64,000 nucleotides of DNA from Symsagittifera roscoffensis (lineage: Eukaryota > Xenacoelomorpha > Acoela > Convolutidae), in the NCBI RefSeq assembly GCF_963678635.1, contig NC_087063.1:53647074-53711073 (forward strand), written 5' to 3'. The position numbers and the translations under genes are program-made. Shown piece by piece: positions 28,325 through 37,635 of this stretch. Positions within the stretch are counted from its first letter, which is position 1. Every line of letters starts with the position of its first letter. The notes beneath the pieces are model-generated. The model was not told the origin of the DNA. It ran no database searches and saw only the letters and a list, made by a program, of their open reading frames with translations.

Positions 28325-29518
28325 GTGTACAACTTCAGGGGGCAGATGCAATGTAGAATGGGAGGCAAGCGAGATGGCCCCATCGAAACGTATCCCAAGT
28401 TCTGGAACTTGAACCCACTGACGGCAGACGGACGAGAGATTTTGAGGATTCCTGCTTGGAAGGAGTGCTTCGCACTGGTCAAGAGGGAGCTGGAGGCCAT
28501 AATGGAGAAAGAAATCCTGCCAGCCGCCATGCCTGAGTTCCCGATAGTCAGGAGGATGACCTTGGGAATGAACAGTCCCTTGGTAGTTCCATCCATAATG
28601 GCGAGGATGACAACGGAGGAAATGCAGAAATACTTCACTGATGGCTGGGACCCCTTGTTCATCGGCTACACGGCGGCGGTCTACTTCCACACTAGCGAGG
28701 CGAAGATAAATTCGTGGACGACGCAAGCGAAAAAGATGAGAGGTTCGCAGCCCCCCGGATATGAGGTGCGAAAGGTCTTGAGAGCTCTTGAGCAGGAGGG
28801 ACTTGAGAACATGCTACCAATATGGGATGATGGCAGGATGATCATGATGGAGGGGCACGTCGCATTGGTGGACGACATGAAATTTGCAACAAGAAAGTAT
28901 AGGGCACCCTATGGCTTAGAACAGGTGGAAATGAGACAGGAGGGAAAAGAACTAGATGCAGCAGGTCAACTGCACGTAGCCCTGACGGAATACAAGAGAT
29001 TGGACCCGGCGACACCATCACCACTGTCAGTGGATACGCCTGGAGACAAGAGGAGTGGACCCGTGGAGGACCGGTTCAAAAGAATTCTCGAGAGAAGGAG
29101 AGATGAGTCAGAAGAAGAGATCATGGATGAAACTCTCAGTGAAGCCGGTGAGGACATGGAAGTGGGGAATACGCCTGAACCAGGACCATCAGGGGAGGAG
29201 CTCACCACTCAAGAGCTGTTGAAAGACTTGAGCGAGGAGAATTGGGCAGACACTGCCACTCCACCTCTGACTCCGTCCCCCCGGAAGAATCTAGAATTGC
29301 CATTGGCAAGCGAGACCTCCAATATGGCGATGATACTCTTGAGCTCGGAGGAAAGGGAAAAGAATACTTTCGAAGGGAACAGGGACATGTTCCTGGGGTC
29401 TCTGAAGGACGATGCTTGGCAGGAAATCTTGAAGGAATTCAATCAAGAAGTGGGCAGCGAGACGACGCTGGACAAATTCAAGGAGGAACTGTGGGAAACA
29501 GTCGTGAAGTTTGGATAG
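28325..29518 (+). CDS. Element A second polyprotein, middle section
   Basis: 397 codons in the same frame as 25655-28306, beyond the TAG. The first half aligns closely with D (GQMQCRMGGKR, YPKFWNLNPL, GWDPLFIGYTAAVYFHT, RKYRAPYGLE). The second half is acidic (DETLSEAGEDMEVGNTPE), then TFEGNRDMFLGSLKDDAW. It ends at a TAG created by a deletion of about 13 bases relative to D around 29512. The acidic part is probably disordered. Confidence 0.7.
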   Translation: MYNFRGQMQCRMGGKRDGPIETYPKFWNLNPLTADGREILRIPAWKECFALVKRELEAIMEKEILPAAMPEFPIVRRMTLGMNSPLVVPSIMARMTTEEMQKYFTDGWDPLFIGYTAAVYFHTSEAKINSWTTQAKKMRGSQPPGYEVRKVLRALEQEGLENMLPIWDDGRMIMMEGHVALVDDMKFATRKYRAPYGLEQVEMRQEGKELDAAGQLHVALTEYKRLDPATPSPLSVDTPGDKRSGPVEDRFKRILERRRDESEEEIMDETLSEAGEDMEVGNTPEPGPSGEELTTQELLKDLSEENWADTATPPLTPSPRKNLELPLASETSNMAMILLSSEEREKNTFEGNRDMFLGSLKDDAWQEILKEFNQEVGSETTLDKFKEELWETVVKFG

Positions 29519-29649
29519 GAACGGGCCTGGATGAGAAGGCGAGAAAAGAGCTGCTGAACAAGTTGATAGAGCTGAGGAAATCACGATCGAAGACTAGAGA
29601 AGAAAAATGTGAAGACAGCTCTACTCTGAAACAAAAAAACTGTAGATAA
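29519..29649 (+). pseudogene. Element A second polyprotein fragment
   Basis: After the deletion near 29512 the protein continues one frame over (GTGLDEKARKELLNKLIELR, matching GTGLEEKARVELLNKMVELR of D). It breaks again where an A-run near 29633 has gained a base relative to D. Confidence 0.65.
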
Positions 29650-29692
29650 AATAGTTGATGATATAAAAGGGGATAAGGTTGGGACTAGTAAT

Positions 29693-30529
29693 ATGATTAA
29701 AAGTACTAATATCCTTAAGGCTCGAGCAGGGGAGAGGCAAGAGTTGGAAGGGTTGGAGGTAGACAGAGAGGTCGAATCAGTGATGATAGCCACAACACCC
29801 TCAAGCAGAGATGTGAAGACTCGCAAGAGGAAGAGAGAAGTAGAGGGATTGGGTAGTCCTTCAGTGGATGCTGTTTCGGAAGAAAACTTGAGAGAGACGA
29901 CGCCCATGGTTTTGGCTCGATGCAAGACGGCGGCATACAAGAGCAGCACGGAGCTCAGAGGACCACTCGAAGTAGAGAGGGAAATAGAGGCTTCCATCAG
30001 TTCGACATCGGAGGAAGACTTCAAGCCCCAGAAGATAAACGTGAAGAGAGGTTCAACGAGCGGACAGACATGGGAAGTGGATGTCGGCAAAGAATGGGTC
30101 TCGAAGGCACACCAGGCCACGGGGAAGCAAGTGACGAGTGATCCACTGGAGAGGAACAAGACGAGGAACACCTCCCGGACATGGTGGGTGGCCCTCGAGA
30201 CATTGAAGGAAATGGAGGACTGCTTGAAGAAGTTGGACAGTGGAGTAGCTCGCAAGCGACGCAATTGGGCCACCCAGCAAAAGGCCGAGGTTAACAAGAT
30301 AGAATTGGCGAATCAGCTGAAGAGGTCCTGGCAGAACTTGTTGAAGGATCATTTCGAAGAGGCAATGAGGACGTCCTCATCAGCACCGCCATTGATGGCG
30401 AATCCCTTCGTTAGAACCGCAGGACAATTGATGTTCACCTGGAGTCTGGTGGGAATAGAGTTGGAGACATTGACCTCATATGACAGGTTGAAGTTGGGAA
30501 GCAAGAAGCTAGATGGGAAACAGTCGTGA
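29693..30529 (+). CDS. Element A second polyprotein: NLS-like cluster and helical section, with aberrant end
   Basis: 278 codons. The basic run TRKRKREVEG resembles a nuclear localisation signal and is kept in D (SRKRKRDVEG). The helical block LKEMEDCLKKLD ... IELANQLKRSWQNLLKDHFEE and MANPFVRTAGQLMFTWSL follows. The last few codons (after KKLD) do not belong: they copy a stretch from about 29491-29508, and the helical block then starts again. The start codon is only the first ATG of the open frame, since D is open upstream. Confidence 0.68.
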   Translation: MIKSTNILKARAGERQELEGLEVDREVESVMIATTPSSRDVKTRKRKREVEGLGSPSVDAVSEENLRETTPMVLARCKTAAYKSSTELRGPLEVEREIEASISSTSEEDFKPQKINVKRGSTSGQTWEVDVGKEWVSKAHQATGKQVTSDPLERNKTRNTSRTWWVALETLKEMEDCLKKLDSGVARKRRNWATQQKAEVNKIELANQLKRSWQNLLKDHFEEAMRTSSSAPPLMANPFVRTAGQLMFTWSLVGIELETLTSYDRLKLGSKKLDGKQS

Positions 30530-30954
30530 AGGAAATGGAGGACTGCTTGAAGATAGAAATGGCGAATCAGCTGAAGAGGTCCTGGCAGAACTTGTTGAAG
30601 GATCATTTTGAAGAGACAATGAGGACACCCTCATCAGCACCGCCATTGATGGCGAATCCCTTCATTAGAACCGCAGGACAATTAATGTTCACCTGGAGTC
30701 TGGTAGGAATAGAGTTGGAGACATTGACCTCGTATGACAGGCTGAAGTTGGGAAGCAAGAAGCTAGATGTGTATCAAGCACTGATGCAACACGTGGCCAG
30801 GGATAATTCAGGCTTGAGCCTGGCTAGGAGGAAGGATGCCACATGTTTCTTGAGATGGATAATGTCAATGATGTCTGATAGCACCATCTTGGCGTGCCAC
30901 CAGAGAGCAAGCGGAAGTAAACCATGGAAAAAAGAGTCTCAACGATCATCTTGA
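30526..30954 (+). CDS. Element A second polyprotein, duplicated helical section
   Basis: 142 codons. It repeats the ANQLKRSWQNLLKDHFEE ... SYDRLKLGSKKLD block of the preceding ORF (copies about 30298-30513 and 30555-30771), then continues normally into LSLARRKDATCFLRW as in D. It ends by a frameshift near 30915. D has a single copy, so the duplication is specific to A or its parent. Confidence 0.65.
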   Translation: MKEMEDCLKIEMANQLKRSWQNLLKDHFEETMRTPSSAPPLMANPFIRTAGQLMFTWSLVGIELETLTSYDRLKLGSKKLDVYQALMQHVARDNSGLSLARRKDATCFLRWIMSMMSDSTILACHQRASGSKPWKKESQRSS

Positions 30955-32045
30955 ACGTGTATCAGAGTACAAGAATAGAAAAGGAAGATGGTTCCAGACT
31001 ATCCCTAGAGAACCACAGAAAGCTAGACGAGGTAGGGAGGTTTCATAATAAGAAGTTCGAAGAAGAACATGATGTTCACCGTAACCTGGCCTCGTCAGAA
31101 CAGTACTCGAGACTCAGCGAGAAGGGGGAATACCAATACGTGTCGGGAGTGATGGGAATAGCCTACAACCCCTTCTTAGACTCAGAAACTGGAGGCGCTC
31201 TCAGGAACCACGAGGTTGCGGAGCTACTGAAGTTTTGGACAGAAAGAATAATGGAAATAGACGCGGTGGAGAAAGAAGGGCCGAGCCTGGGCCTGATGCT
31301 TGAGAAAACACCAGAGGTGGTGAGCATACCGCGCTCGAACAAGAGAGTTGAAGTGAACATGGGCGATGGAAATGGCTTGTTAATCACGAACTTGGGAGTG
31401 GTATGGAAGTTACTAAGACCCTCCTGGTGCCCACATCCCCACGCGAGTCTGATCGAGGAAACCACAGAGCGAGTGAGGCTAGCACCAACGGAGGATGAAG
31501 ATTTGGCAAAGTTGAGTGTGTTGCACAAACTAATCTCACCTCAGATGCAGGAGTCAGGCGAAAAGACGAACAAGCTCGGGTCAGCAAAGAAGATGGAGCC
31601 GGGTAGCTGTCTGGATTCGACGTGTGGGAACGGAGAGCACACCTGCGATGGACGGTCATGTGTCAGGATACTGTCCTTTCAAAAAGAAGACCTGGTCACT
31701 TGGTTTGAAGACATCACGGAAAGGGAGAAAAGTGAAGTGCAAATAGTTGCGGAGTGTTACGCGAGAACTACGGTGAATATAGCGACAGCTCTTGGATTCT
31801 TCTCGAGAATGTGTAGTCTGCAGTCACTAGAGAGGCTAGAGTCTGAACACCATTTAGTGACGGCGTTGAGCGTAGAATCATGGCCTGGGGTGTTGCAGGT
31901 GACTCAAAAACACATCCGGAGCTGGAAGGTTGGTCTCGAGGCGGAAATGGGGTTTCCCATGAGCGAAGTTTATGGCCTGCCATTGAACGCAAAATCCCTG
32001 ATTGAGGAAAATCAGAGGGACAGTACCGAAAGAGTTGAGAGATGA
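30924..32045 (+). CDS. Element A second polyprotein: Cys/His cluster section
   Basis: 373 codons. It contains YVSGVMGIAYNPFLD, RPSWCPHPHAS, the cluster CLDSTCGNGEHTCDGRSC (CX4CX4HXCX4C, near 31606-31665), and ALGFFSRMCSLQSLERLE. C and D share all of these. The cluster could bind zinc. The end (after NAKSLI) is abnormal: roughly 170 bases present in D are missing, which shifts the frame. Confidence 0.68.
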   Translation: MEKRVSTIILNVYQSTRIEKEDGSRLSLENHRKLDEVGRFHNKKFEEEHDVHRNLASSEQYSRLSEKGEYQYVSGVMGIAYNPFLDSETGGALRNHEVAELLKFWTERIMEIDAVEKEGPSLGLMLEKTPEVVSIPRSNKRVEVNMGDGNGLLITNLGVVWKLLRPSWCPHPHASLIEETTERVRLAPTEDEDLAKLSVLHKLISPQMQESGEKTNKLGSAKKMEPGSCLDSTCGNGEHTCDGRSCVRILSFQKEDLVTWFEDITEREKSEVQIVAECYARTTVNIATALGFFSRMCSLQSLERLESEHHLVTALSVESWPGVLQVTQKHIRSWKVGLEAEMGFPMSEVYGLPLNAKSLIEENQRDSTERVER

Positions 32046-32184
32046 CTTGAGTGAAATCTGGGGAGAAGAACTTTTGAAGTTGGAAAGTGAGAACACAAGC
32101 GATCACGAGAGACAAAACGTGATCGGAAAACCTGTGGGGGTGCTCCAAACATGGAAGAGAACGATACGATGGATGAGAAAATGA
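32002..32184 (+). pseudogene. Element A second polyprotein fragment after deletion
   Basis: A 60-codon frame carrying RKIRGTVPKELRDDLSEIWG, which matches D (RKIRGAVPKEQRDDLSEIWG). It links the Cys/His section to the C-terminal section and is isolated by frameshifts on each side. Confidence 0.6.
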
Positions 32185-33041
32185 TAGAGCTTGAGCCTCT
32201 CTTGGAGGCCTCGGGGGAGCGTAACCTCAGGAGCATTGAGATCACTCATGGAGAATGCCCATGCCACTGTTTGGCACAAACGGTGTGGTATCCAGATCAC
32301 AAGAACCTTTGCCTGGTGTGGGATATGGAAGAAATTCGGTCGATCGGACTACCGGATCACCGGCAGAAGGTGACGCTCTTAGTAGTGAGTACGATGTTGG
32401 CTCTGAGATGGATAGAAGAGAATATAACGAAGTATCGGAAAGCGACGACGCCAACGGCTGAGTCAATATACGCGATAGACTACAGCAGGATACTCGAGTT
32501 GTTTAAGACTGCGTGCAAAGTATTCGCCATACCAACGGAAGTCAGACACGTATGGAGCCGTTTGAGGTACTTTCCATTGTTTCGGGCGACACTGACGTCT
32601 TGGTTGTACATGACAACGAAAGATCACATGAGAAAGCATCAAAAGGAGTATCGACAGTTCCAGGCCGAGATTGGGCCGGAAGCTTTCAAGAGACCCCTGT
32701 TAACCCATCGAAATGCGATCACGACAGGATGGAAGAGAGTGGGTAAAATGTCTAGAGACAATACCAAAGCGAGGGAATCGATACTAGAGGAGGACCTGGC
32801 GAAGAACGTGAGCTTGAGCCTGCAAAACTCGTTTTGTTTGAACCTGGAATCTAGGGTGAAGGCACTACCCAACCAGGCAAAGAGGTTGCAGGAGCAAAGA
32901 GAATGGATGCGATCCTATGAACAGCTGAAGGCTTGGGAGGAGATCGTGATTAGCTCCGATGATGAAGAAGAACTGTTGAGACAGTTTGCCGTATCTAGTA
33001 CTTCAGGGTGCGGCACCTCCAAGGCGAAGAGTGCGAGATGA
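32151..33041 (+). CDS. Element A second polyprotein, C-terminal section
   Basis: 296 codons, ending TSKAKSAR before TGA. It contains EPLLEASGERNLRSIEITHG, ECPCHCLAQTVWYPD, a hydrophobic helix TLLVVSTMLALRWIEE, LTSWLYMTTKDHMRKHQKEY and KRPLLTHRNAITTGWKRVG. All have counterparts in D (60362-59025) and, more distantly, in C (3065-6340). It is predominantly helical and basic near the end. The family is unrecognised. The 3' UTR, polypurine tract and LTR follow. Confidence 0.7.
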   Translation: MEENDTMDEKMIELEPLLEASGERNLRSIEITHGECPCHCLAQTVWYPDHKNLCLVWDMEEIRSIGLPDHRQKVTLLVVSTMLALRWIEENITKYRKATTPTAESIYAIDYSRILELFKTACKVFAIPTEVRHVWSRLRYFPLFRATLTSWLYMTTKDHMRKHQKEYRQFQAEIGPEAFKRPLLTHRNAITTGWKRVGKMSRDNTKARESILEEDLAKNVSLSLQNSFCLNLESRVKALPNQAKRLQEQREWMRSYEQLKAWEEIVISSDDEEELLRQFAVSSTSGCGTSKAKSAR

Positions 33042-33468
33042 GCGGATGGTTCGAATGGATCTTGAGTCTTGAGAGGGAAAGGGGGCTTGAGTGTGGATCC
33101 GGGTGAAACCTGGGTTCACGAAAAAGAAATTTTAACGAATCAGATATTGTTATTAATATGCTATATCTATTATATAAATCAAAATGCTGCATGACAATTT
33201 CCTGATTGAATAGGACAAAAGAAATTTTAAATAATTGGCTTGAAAAGCGAGAATTCAAGGGTGCAGGTGTGTGCAGATTTTGATTGCTGTTTAGCGATAG
33301 TGTGAAAATTTTACATGGCTGTGAATTTTGGGGTGTAGATAAGCTTAAGTCTGCTGCAAACTTCTGTAAATGACCACTGGCACTGTACCTTAAGCAACAC
33401 TCGGTTTTTGGGACTCACTGGCAGACGACAGCACGCGATGAGGACATCGATCTTGAGTCCGGGGAGTA
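33042..33468 (+). other. 3' UTR and polypurine tract of element A
   Basis: Non-coding, AT-rich. It ends with the polypurine tract GAGTCCGGGGAGTA (33455-33468) directly before the TGTG of the 3' LTR. The region around 33180-33460 resembles the equivalent segment of D. Confidence 0.8.
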
Positions 33469-34367
33469 TGTGCCAGTCGGTCATATTTGGAAGTTTGACC
33501 TTGAGAAAAGCAAGAGCACTTAATTTTGGAGTGAAATTTAATTTTTCAAAAATTCGAATGGAGCCTGTCATGCACGATTTTCTCGCGATAACTAAAAACC
33601 GAAAAAGAGAAGTCAGAACAATCGAGTAACAATCGCGGGAAAGTTGCTAGATAAAACAGTGGGAAATTGCTATTCGCAATTTCTGTCACAATAGAACGAG
33701 AGTAGAGCTGTCCCATCTGAAACAGAGACAAGCGTATTCCCGAGAACTGGATTGTCTTCACTCGATTGGATCATTATTTGAACTGAACTAGAGTGAACCT
33801 TCGGTGGAAAGGTGGACAACTTGAGTGTCCCAATGGTTCACGAGAAACTACATTCTAGAGTTAAAACTTGTCCTTGTCATTGAAACATTAAAACTCATTT
33901 AGTTACATTATTTAATTCTCGAGTTAATTACCGACTGAAGTACTTCCCTTTCTTGAGTGTGCTGCGATGTGAGTACTTAATTTAAATTTCTAGAGTGTGT
34001 TTTATAATTGTTATGTTGAGGTAAGGCGAGTTTTAGGTTTATCCATCTGAAATGGATCAAAGTTCCACTGTCTAATAAAAAGTAACTTAACGGATTGTTC
34101 CGACCCAGTTTTTAACGGCGTTCATGTATTTTGGGTATCTAGAGACCTAAGTATGGGGACGTTAATATTTCTAGAGTGGGGGGGATATTTTGGTAGTAGC
34201 CTTTAAGCTGTAACGGGTCGTAGTCTCATGTCACAAGCGAACCGAATTGGCTCCGACTGATTTGAGGTGGAAAAACACAAGAGATATTGTCCCTGACTCT
34301 TGAGCCAATGGTTATAGGGCCTATTTTTCTTAAGCCTCATGTGTGACTGCAGTAGACGAATGTTACA
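33469..34367 (+). repeat. 3' LTR of element A
   Basis: 899 bp, TGTGCCAGTCGG to GAATGTTACA. It differs from the 5' LTR at about seven bases, all in the last 350 bp, and by a shorter G-run near 34178. AATAAA at 34074-34079 is the likely polyadenylation signal, preceded by the GATCCAT/ATGGATC hairpin. Confidence 0.95.
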
Positions 34368-34398
34368 GTCTTTGGCCTAACACTCTCTCGCACATCAC

Positions 34399-36126
34399 TC
34401 AGCCTATACTTAAGTAGTATTTCTTATGTAGATATCCTTGTATGTTCGTATCAGAGAATATCACGTATACAAGCGCGTACAATTCCCGAGGATGCAGTCT
34501 TCCTCTGTTTGGATCGTACACTGGAAGCGAGAGCTCCTTCACGTCCATTTCCACAAGGAAGTCCCTCAGCCTCGTCAAGGACAAGACTAGGTTTTCTGGG
34601 TCCACGTGCTGCTTCTCTGTCGCCCTCGTTAGCAAGAAGCATAAGTAATTTCCCGGTATCTGCGACGCCACCGGAGGTAAGGCTGCTACGCCCCCTATCC
34701 CTGGTCTTTGCTTCCAAAGGAATGTTCGTATGTTCGTATCAGAGAATATCACGTATACAAGCGCGTACAATTCCCGAGGATGCAGTCTTCCTCTGTTTGG
34801 ATCGTACACTGGAAGCGAGAGCTCCTTCACGTCCATTTCCACAAGGAAGTCCCTCAGCCTCGTCAAGGACAAGACTAGGTTTTCTGGGTCCACGTGCTGC
34901 TTCTCTGTCGCCCTCGTTATCAAGAAGCATAAGTAATTTCCCGGTATCTGCGACGCCACCGGAGGTAAGGCTGCTACGCCCCCTATCCCTGGTCTTTGCT
35001 TCCAAAGGAATTCCACGTTTTTGTATTCTCTCTTAAAATCTGCCGCTAACGCTGTCCTAAAACTCATGTCTGCTGTGATTGCTATTGCACATGTTCTATT
35101 TGTGAGTATGAAATCACTGTCTGTTAGTATTATGTTACTTGAATATTCATTTGGTAAGTTAAAATATGACTCAACTACCCTGACTATGTCAGGTTTCTTC
35201 GGTTCTTCGCCTGTTTCTGCTTCTAAGTCTCCTGTTTCTCTTGCTATTCCTAATTTTTTTATTATCAAGTTTTCAGTGTGGGTAAGTCCTACCCCCACTC
35301 CCCGGACAAAAATATCCATCGACGTCCCCGTCGATCGCATACCAGGTATCAAGTCGAGGTTTGAAGCTGGAAGGAGTAGTCGTCTTTCCTGGGCAGCCCA
35401 GGAAGGATCATCTCGTTCGGTCTTGATGTATTTCATGCTTTCACGATCTACGTCTTGAATCGTGACGCTGGTCTCCTCAGGATCCGAGGTCGTTTCATTC
35501 AGCCATTCCAAGACACGCAGGTTCGTCAAGTCTTGTTCACATGACTGCTGTTGCTCGTCGTCGAATTCTACCTCGGGTTTCGACCAGTCGTCAACCCACT
35601 CATCGTTGTAATCATCGACTATGTCAATGTCTTGTGACACAGTTATTTCCTCTAGACCCACTACTTCCTCCACTATCTTCTTTAGATCTATCCTATCCAC
35701 TACAAAGTCGTCACCGTAAGGAGTGTATTTCTTTCTTGGTCTCGTCCCGTCCTTCTGACGAGTCTGTATCGTGAACGGAAGATCCGGTTCCAAGTTCTTG
35801 GGAACCCCTATCTGTTCGGGATCCTGCCAATCTTCCTCTGCGTAGGGTAAGGTTTCATCATCCGCTTCGATCTGTTCGTTTGGATCCAGGTCCAGCGGTG
35901 TATCCGTACCTTCCTCTACGACTTCGTTTCCATCGTTCTTCTCCCTGGTGCCTTTTTCATTGACCTCACAAGCAGGATTCATCATTAGATAATCCCCTTC
36001 TTCCATGTCTGCAGGTATACACCAGTCTTCTATCGATGGATTGTGTGGCTTGATGTTCTCGTAGTGGGCGGCTCGGCCAGTACTCAGTCTATAAAAGCGT
36101 CCCTCCTGGTGCACCTCTGTAATCAT
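34399..36126 (-). CDS. Integrase tail fused to macro-domain-like module, element C
   Basis: 575 codons open from the last part of the integrase GPF module (MITEVHQEGRFYRLSTGRAA) through an acidic linker, the GVGVGLTHTEN block and the macro-like domain to YLHKKYYLSIG. It shows the macro module as the C-terminal end of Pol rather than a separate gene; only a TAG (Trp in A) separates it from the rest of integrase. Macro features are as in A (AITADMSF, DFKREYKNVEFLW, LSLPVYDPNRGRL). A 288-bp in-frame direct duplication has doubled the second half of the domain, which should disrupt its fold. After the stop, only 28 bases of C remain before the flank of element A. Confidence 0.75.
   Translation of the reverse strand: MITEVHQEGRFYRLSTGRAAHYENIKPHNPSIEDWCIPADMEEGDYLMMNPACEVNEKGTREKNDGNEVVEEGTDTPLDLDPNEQIEADDETLPYAEEDWQDPEQIGVPKNLEPDLPFTIQTRQKDGTRPRKKYTPYGDDFVVDRIDLKKIVEEVVGLEEITVSQDIDIVDDYNDEWVDDWSKPEVEFDDEQQQSCEQDLTNLRVLEWLNETTSDPEETSVTIQDVDRESMKYIKTERDDPSWAAQERRLLLPASNLDLIPGMRSTGTSMDIFVRGVGVGLTHTENLIIKKLGIARETGDLEAETGEEPKKPDIVRVVESYFNLPNEYSSNIILTDSDFILTNRTCAIAITADMSFRTALAADFKREYKNVEFLWKQRPGIGGVAALPPVASQIPGNYLCFLITRATEKQHVDPENLVLSLTRLRDFLVEMDVKELSLPVYDPNRGRLHPRELYALVYVIFSDTNIRTFLWKQRPGIGGVAALPPVASQIPGNYLCFLLTRATEKQHVDPENLVLSLTRLRDFLVEMDVKELSLPVYDPNRGRLHPRELYALVYVIFSDTNIQGYLHKKYYLSIG
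34440..35011 (-). repeat. Tandem 288-bp in-frame duplication in the macro-domain ORF
   Basis: Two direct copies with period 288 (34440-34727 and 34728-35011). I find one mismatch (34630 region versus 34918 region, Ser versus Ile context). 288 is 96 codons, so the frame stays open. The near identity says the duplication is recent. Confidence 0.93.
35287..35312 (-). promoter_or_regulatory. Candidate central polypurine tract, element C
   Basis: Identical over 26 bases to 24233-24258 of A, with core GTCCGGGGAGTGGGGG on the - strand, inside the linker-macro ORF. Confidence 0.4.
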
Positions 36127-36138
36127 GAAGGGTCCCCT

Positions 36139-37614
36139 CTACTTTTTTAGGAGCTTTTTCGTCCCTTTTGGTGGTATAACGTTCTGAAAAACCCATACGT
36201 AGTCTCCCACCGAGTAAGCCTTTGCACCAGCTGCTTTCTTGTCGAATCTTTTCCTCTTTGCCTGTGCCTGCTGAGTATTTCGTCTACACAAATCGTTCAA
36301 CTCCTGTTGGCGTCTGATCACATCCCTCACGTAGACCTGTGGGGACGTTTTCTTTCTCTCATATTCTGGGTAGAAGAAGGTTAAGGGTAAAGACTTTTCG
36401 TGTCCAGTTAGCATCATGTGTGGACTGACTCCGGTGGTGGAGTGTTGCGTGCTGTTATATGCTCCCATCACCTGTGGAAGGTATCTGTCCCAATCGGTCA
36501 TGTACCTGGAACAATATACTCTCAGCATCGACACTAACGTCCTATTCTGTCTTTCCACTACGCCATTCGTCTGAGGGTGGTATGTCGTGGAGTGAGCCTG
36601 AGCGACCTGTGAGCGTCTCATTAGCTCTTTCGTAAGCTCTCCTACGAAAGCTGTTCCATTATCCGATTGAAACGTCATCGGACAACCATGTCTTGCTATC
36701 CACGTATTGATCAGGTGGTCGCATGTCTCTTCCGCCGAGGCAGTTATGCAGGGCACGGCCTCTGCATACTTCGTAAAATGATCTATCATGACCAGCACCT
36801 GATTATAACCATTGTCTGTCATGCATATCTTTTGGTGATCTATTTGCACCACCTCGTTGAATTCAGACGACTCGATCGACTGTAAAGGAAATCGCAACTT
36901 CCTTGGATCCTTGACATGTTGGCATGACAGACTTGCTGTTACCCATTTCGCGCATGCCTTTTTCATCCCAGGCCACTCAAAGCGCTTCAGGATCCTCTGA
37001 TATACTTTGTCGATCCCCTGATGGCCCATTTGATCATGTGACCTGAATAATAGTTCTGTCTGATAGAGTTGCGGTAACACTATCGCGTTATACTTGTATA
37101 GGACTCTGTCTTCCTCCCTTCTTTTGCAAGCCACAATCCCGTCCTTGTTCAAATATAACCTCCCTTCCTTCTGCATGAAGTATTGTCTCAGGATGCGATA
37201 ACTATCTTTCTCGAGGTCCCCTTTATCTGGAGAACCATTCTCGATCCACCTTTTCAGGTTGCTTGTCATGCGATCATTTCTCTGCGCCCTTAGAAGGTCC
37301 GAGAGTCTGTATCTCGCCTTCAAGTACGTCTTCATGACCCTCATCTGACTATTCAGCTCGTTGGGCTGATGTGTGTCTTCTTCCATTTTAACGCACCAAA
37401 TCTTCGCCAAGGGTTGTGTTTTTTGTTCAAACGGCAGAAGATCAGTCCTGACTACCTCTTTCTGCGGCAACAGGCTTATCGAGCGTTTCGATACCGCTAT
37501 TGTCTCCAAGTCATCCGCTGCGTTGTCAAAGACTCTTTCGCTTGGTATCAGGTAGCGATCGCTGTCAGGATCCTGGTACACCTCTCTGTCCAGGTCCCTT
37601 GCCCGAGTTTCCAC
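36139..37614 (-). CDS. pol: Integrase of element C (inactivated)
   Basis: 491 codons from a pseudo-start GTG just after a TAA (37638-37636) in the same frame. It contains the end of the acidic linker, then HDQMGHQGIDKV, and the catalytic core: VQIDHQKICM, FQSDNGTAFVG and TNGVVERQNRTL, so DD35E is kept. The zinc-binding domain is damaged: the first Cys of the CxxC pair is Ser (TASLSCQ, A has CLAC). The frame ends KGTKKLLKK-TAG where A has a Trp codon, cutting off the GPF module that continues at 36126. It is probably non-functional. Confidence 0.88.
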   Translation of the reverse strand: METRARDLDREVYQDPDSDRYLIPSERVFDNAADDLETIAVSKRSISLLPQKEVVRTDLLPFEQKTQPLAKIWCVKMEEDTHQPNELNSQMRVMKTYLKARYRLSDLLRAQRNDRMTSNLKRWIENGSPDKGDLEKDSYRILRQYFMQKEGRLYLNKDGIVACKRREEDRVLYKYNAIVLPQLYQTELLFRSHDQMGHQGIDKVYQRILKRFEWPGMKKACAKWVTASLSCQHVKDPRKLRFPLQSIESSEFNEVVQIDHQKICMTDNGYNQVLVMIDHFTKYAEAVPCITASAEETCDHLINTWIARHGCPMTFQSDNGTAFVGELTKELMRRSQVAQAHSTTYHPQTNGVVERQNRTLVSMLRVYCSRYMTDWDRYLPQVMGAYNSTQHSTTGVSPHMMLTGHEKSLPLTFFYPEYERKKTSPQVYVRDVIRRQQELNDLCRRNTQQAQAKRKRFDKKAAGAKAYSVGDYVWVFQNVIPPKGTKKLLKK

Positions 37615-37635
37615 TAGTAGCGTGTGTATCGCTAG

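Larger units (their letters stand above)
12558..34367 (+). mobile_element. Element A: 21.8-kb Ty3/gypsy-like LTR retrotransposon nested in C
   Basis: LTRs lie at 12558-13460 and 33469-34367. Order: 5' LTR, primer-binding-site candidate, 2.6-kb leader with minisatellite, gag, protease/RT, RNase H/integrase, macro-domain ORF, second coding region (25390-33041), polypurine tract, 3' LTR. I count about seven substitutions and one G-run length difference between the LTRs, so the insertion is young. GTC flanks both ends. Disabling changes include a frameshift between gag and pol (18724-18832), a one-base deletion near 21100 and a shift near 23580. The second coding region has a large deletion of the SGNH domain and several later shifts. 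It probably cannot move on its own. Confidence 0.95.

Noticed and set aside
25390-33041. Second coding region as a retroviral envelope gene
   Set aside because: No signal peptide, furin-like site, fusion peptide or C-terminal anchor is visible; only the position is env-like.
34509-35036. 175-codon + strand frame with an internal repeat
   Set aside because: Mirror of the 288-bp duplication in the macro ORF of C; the - strand is the coding strand.
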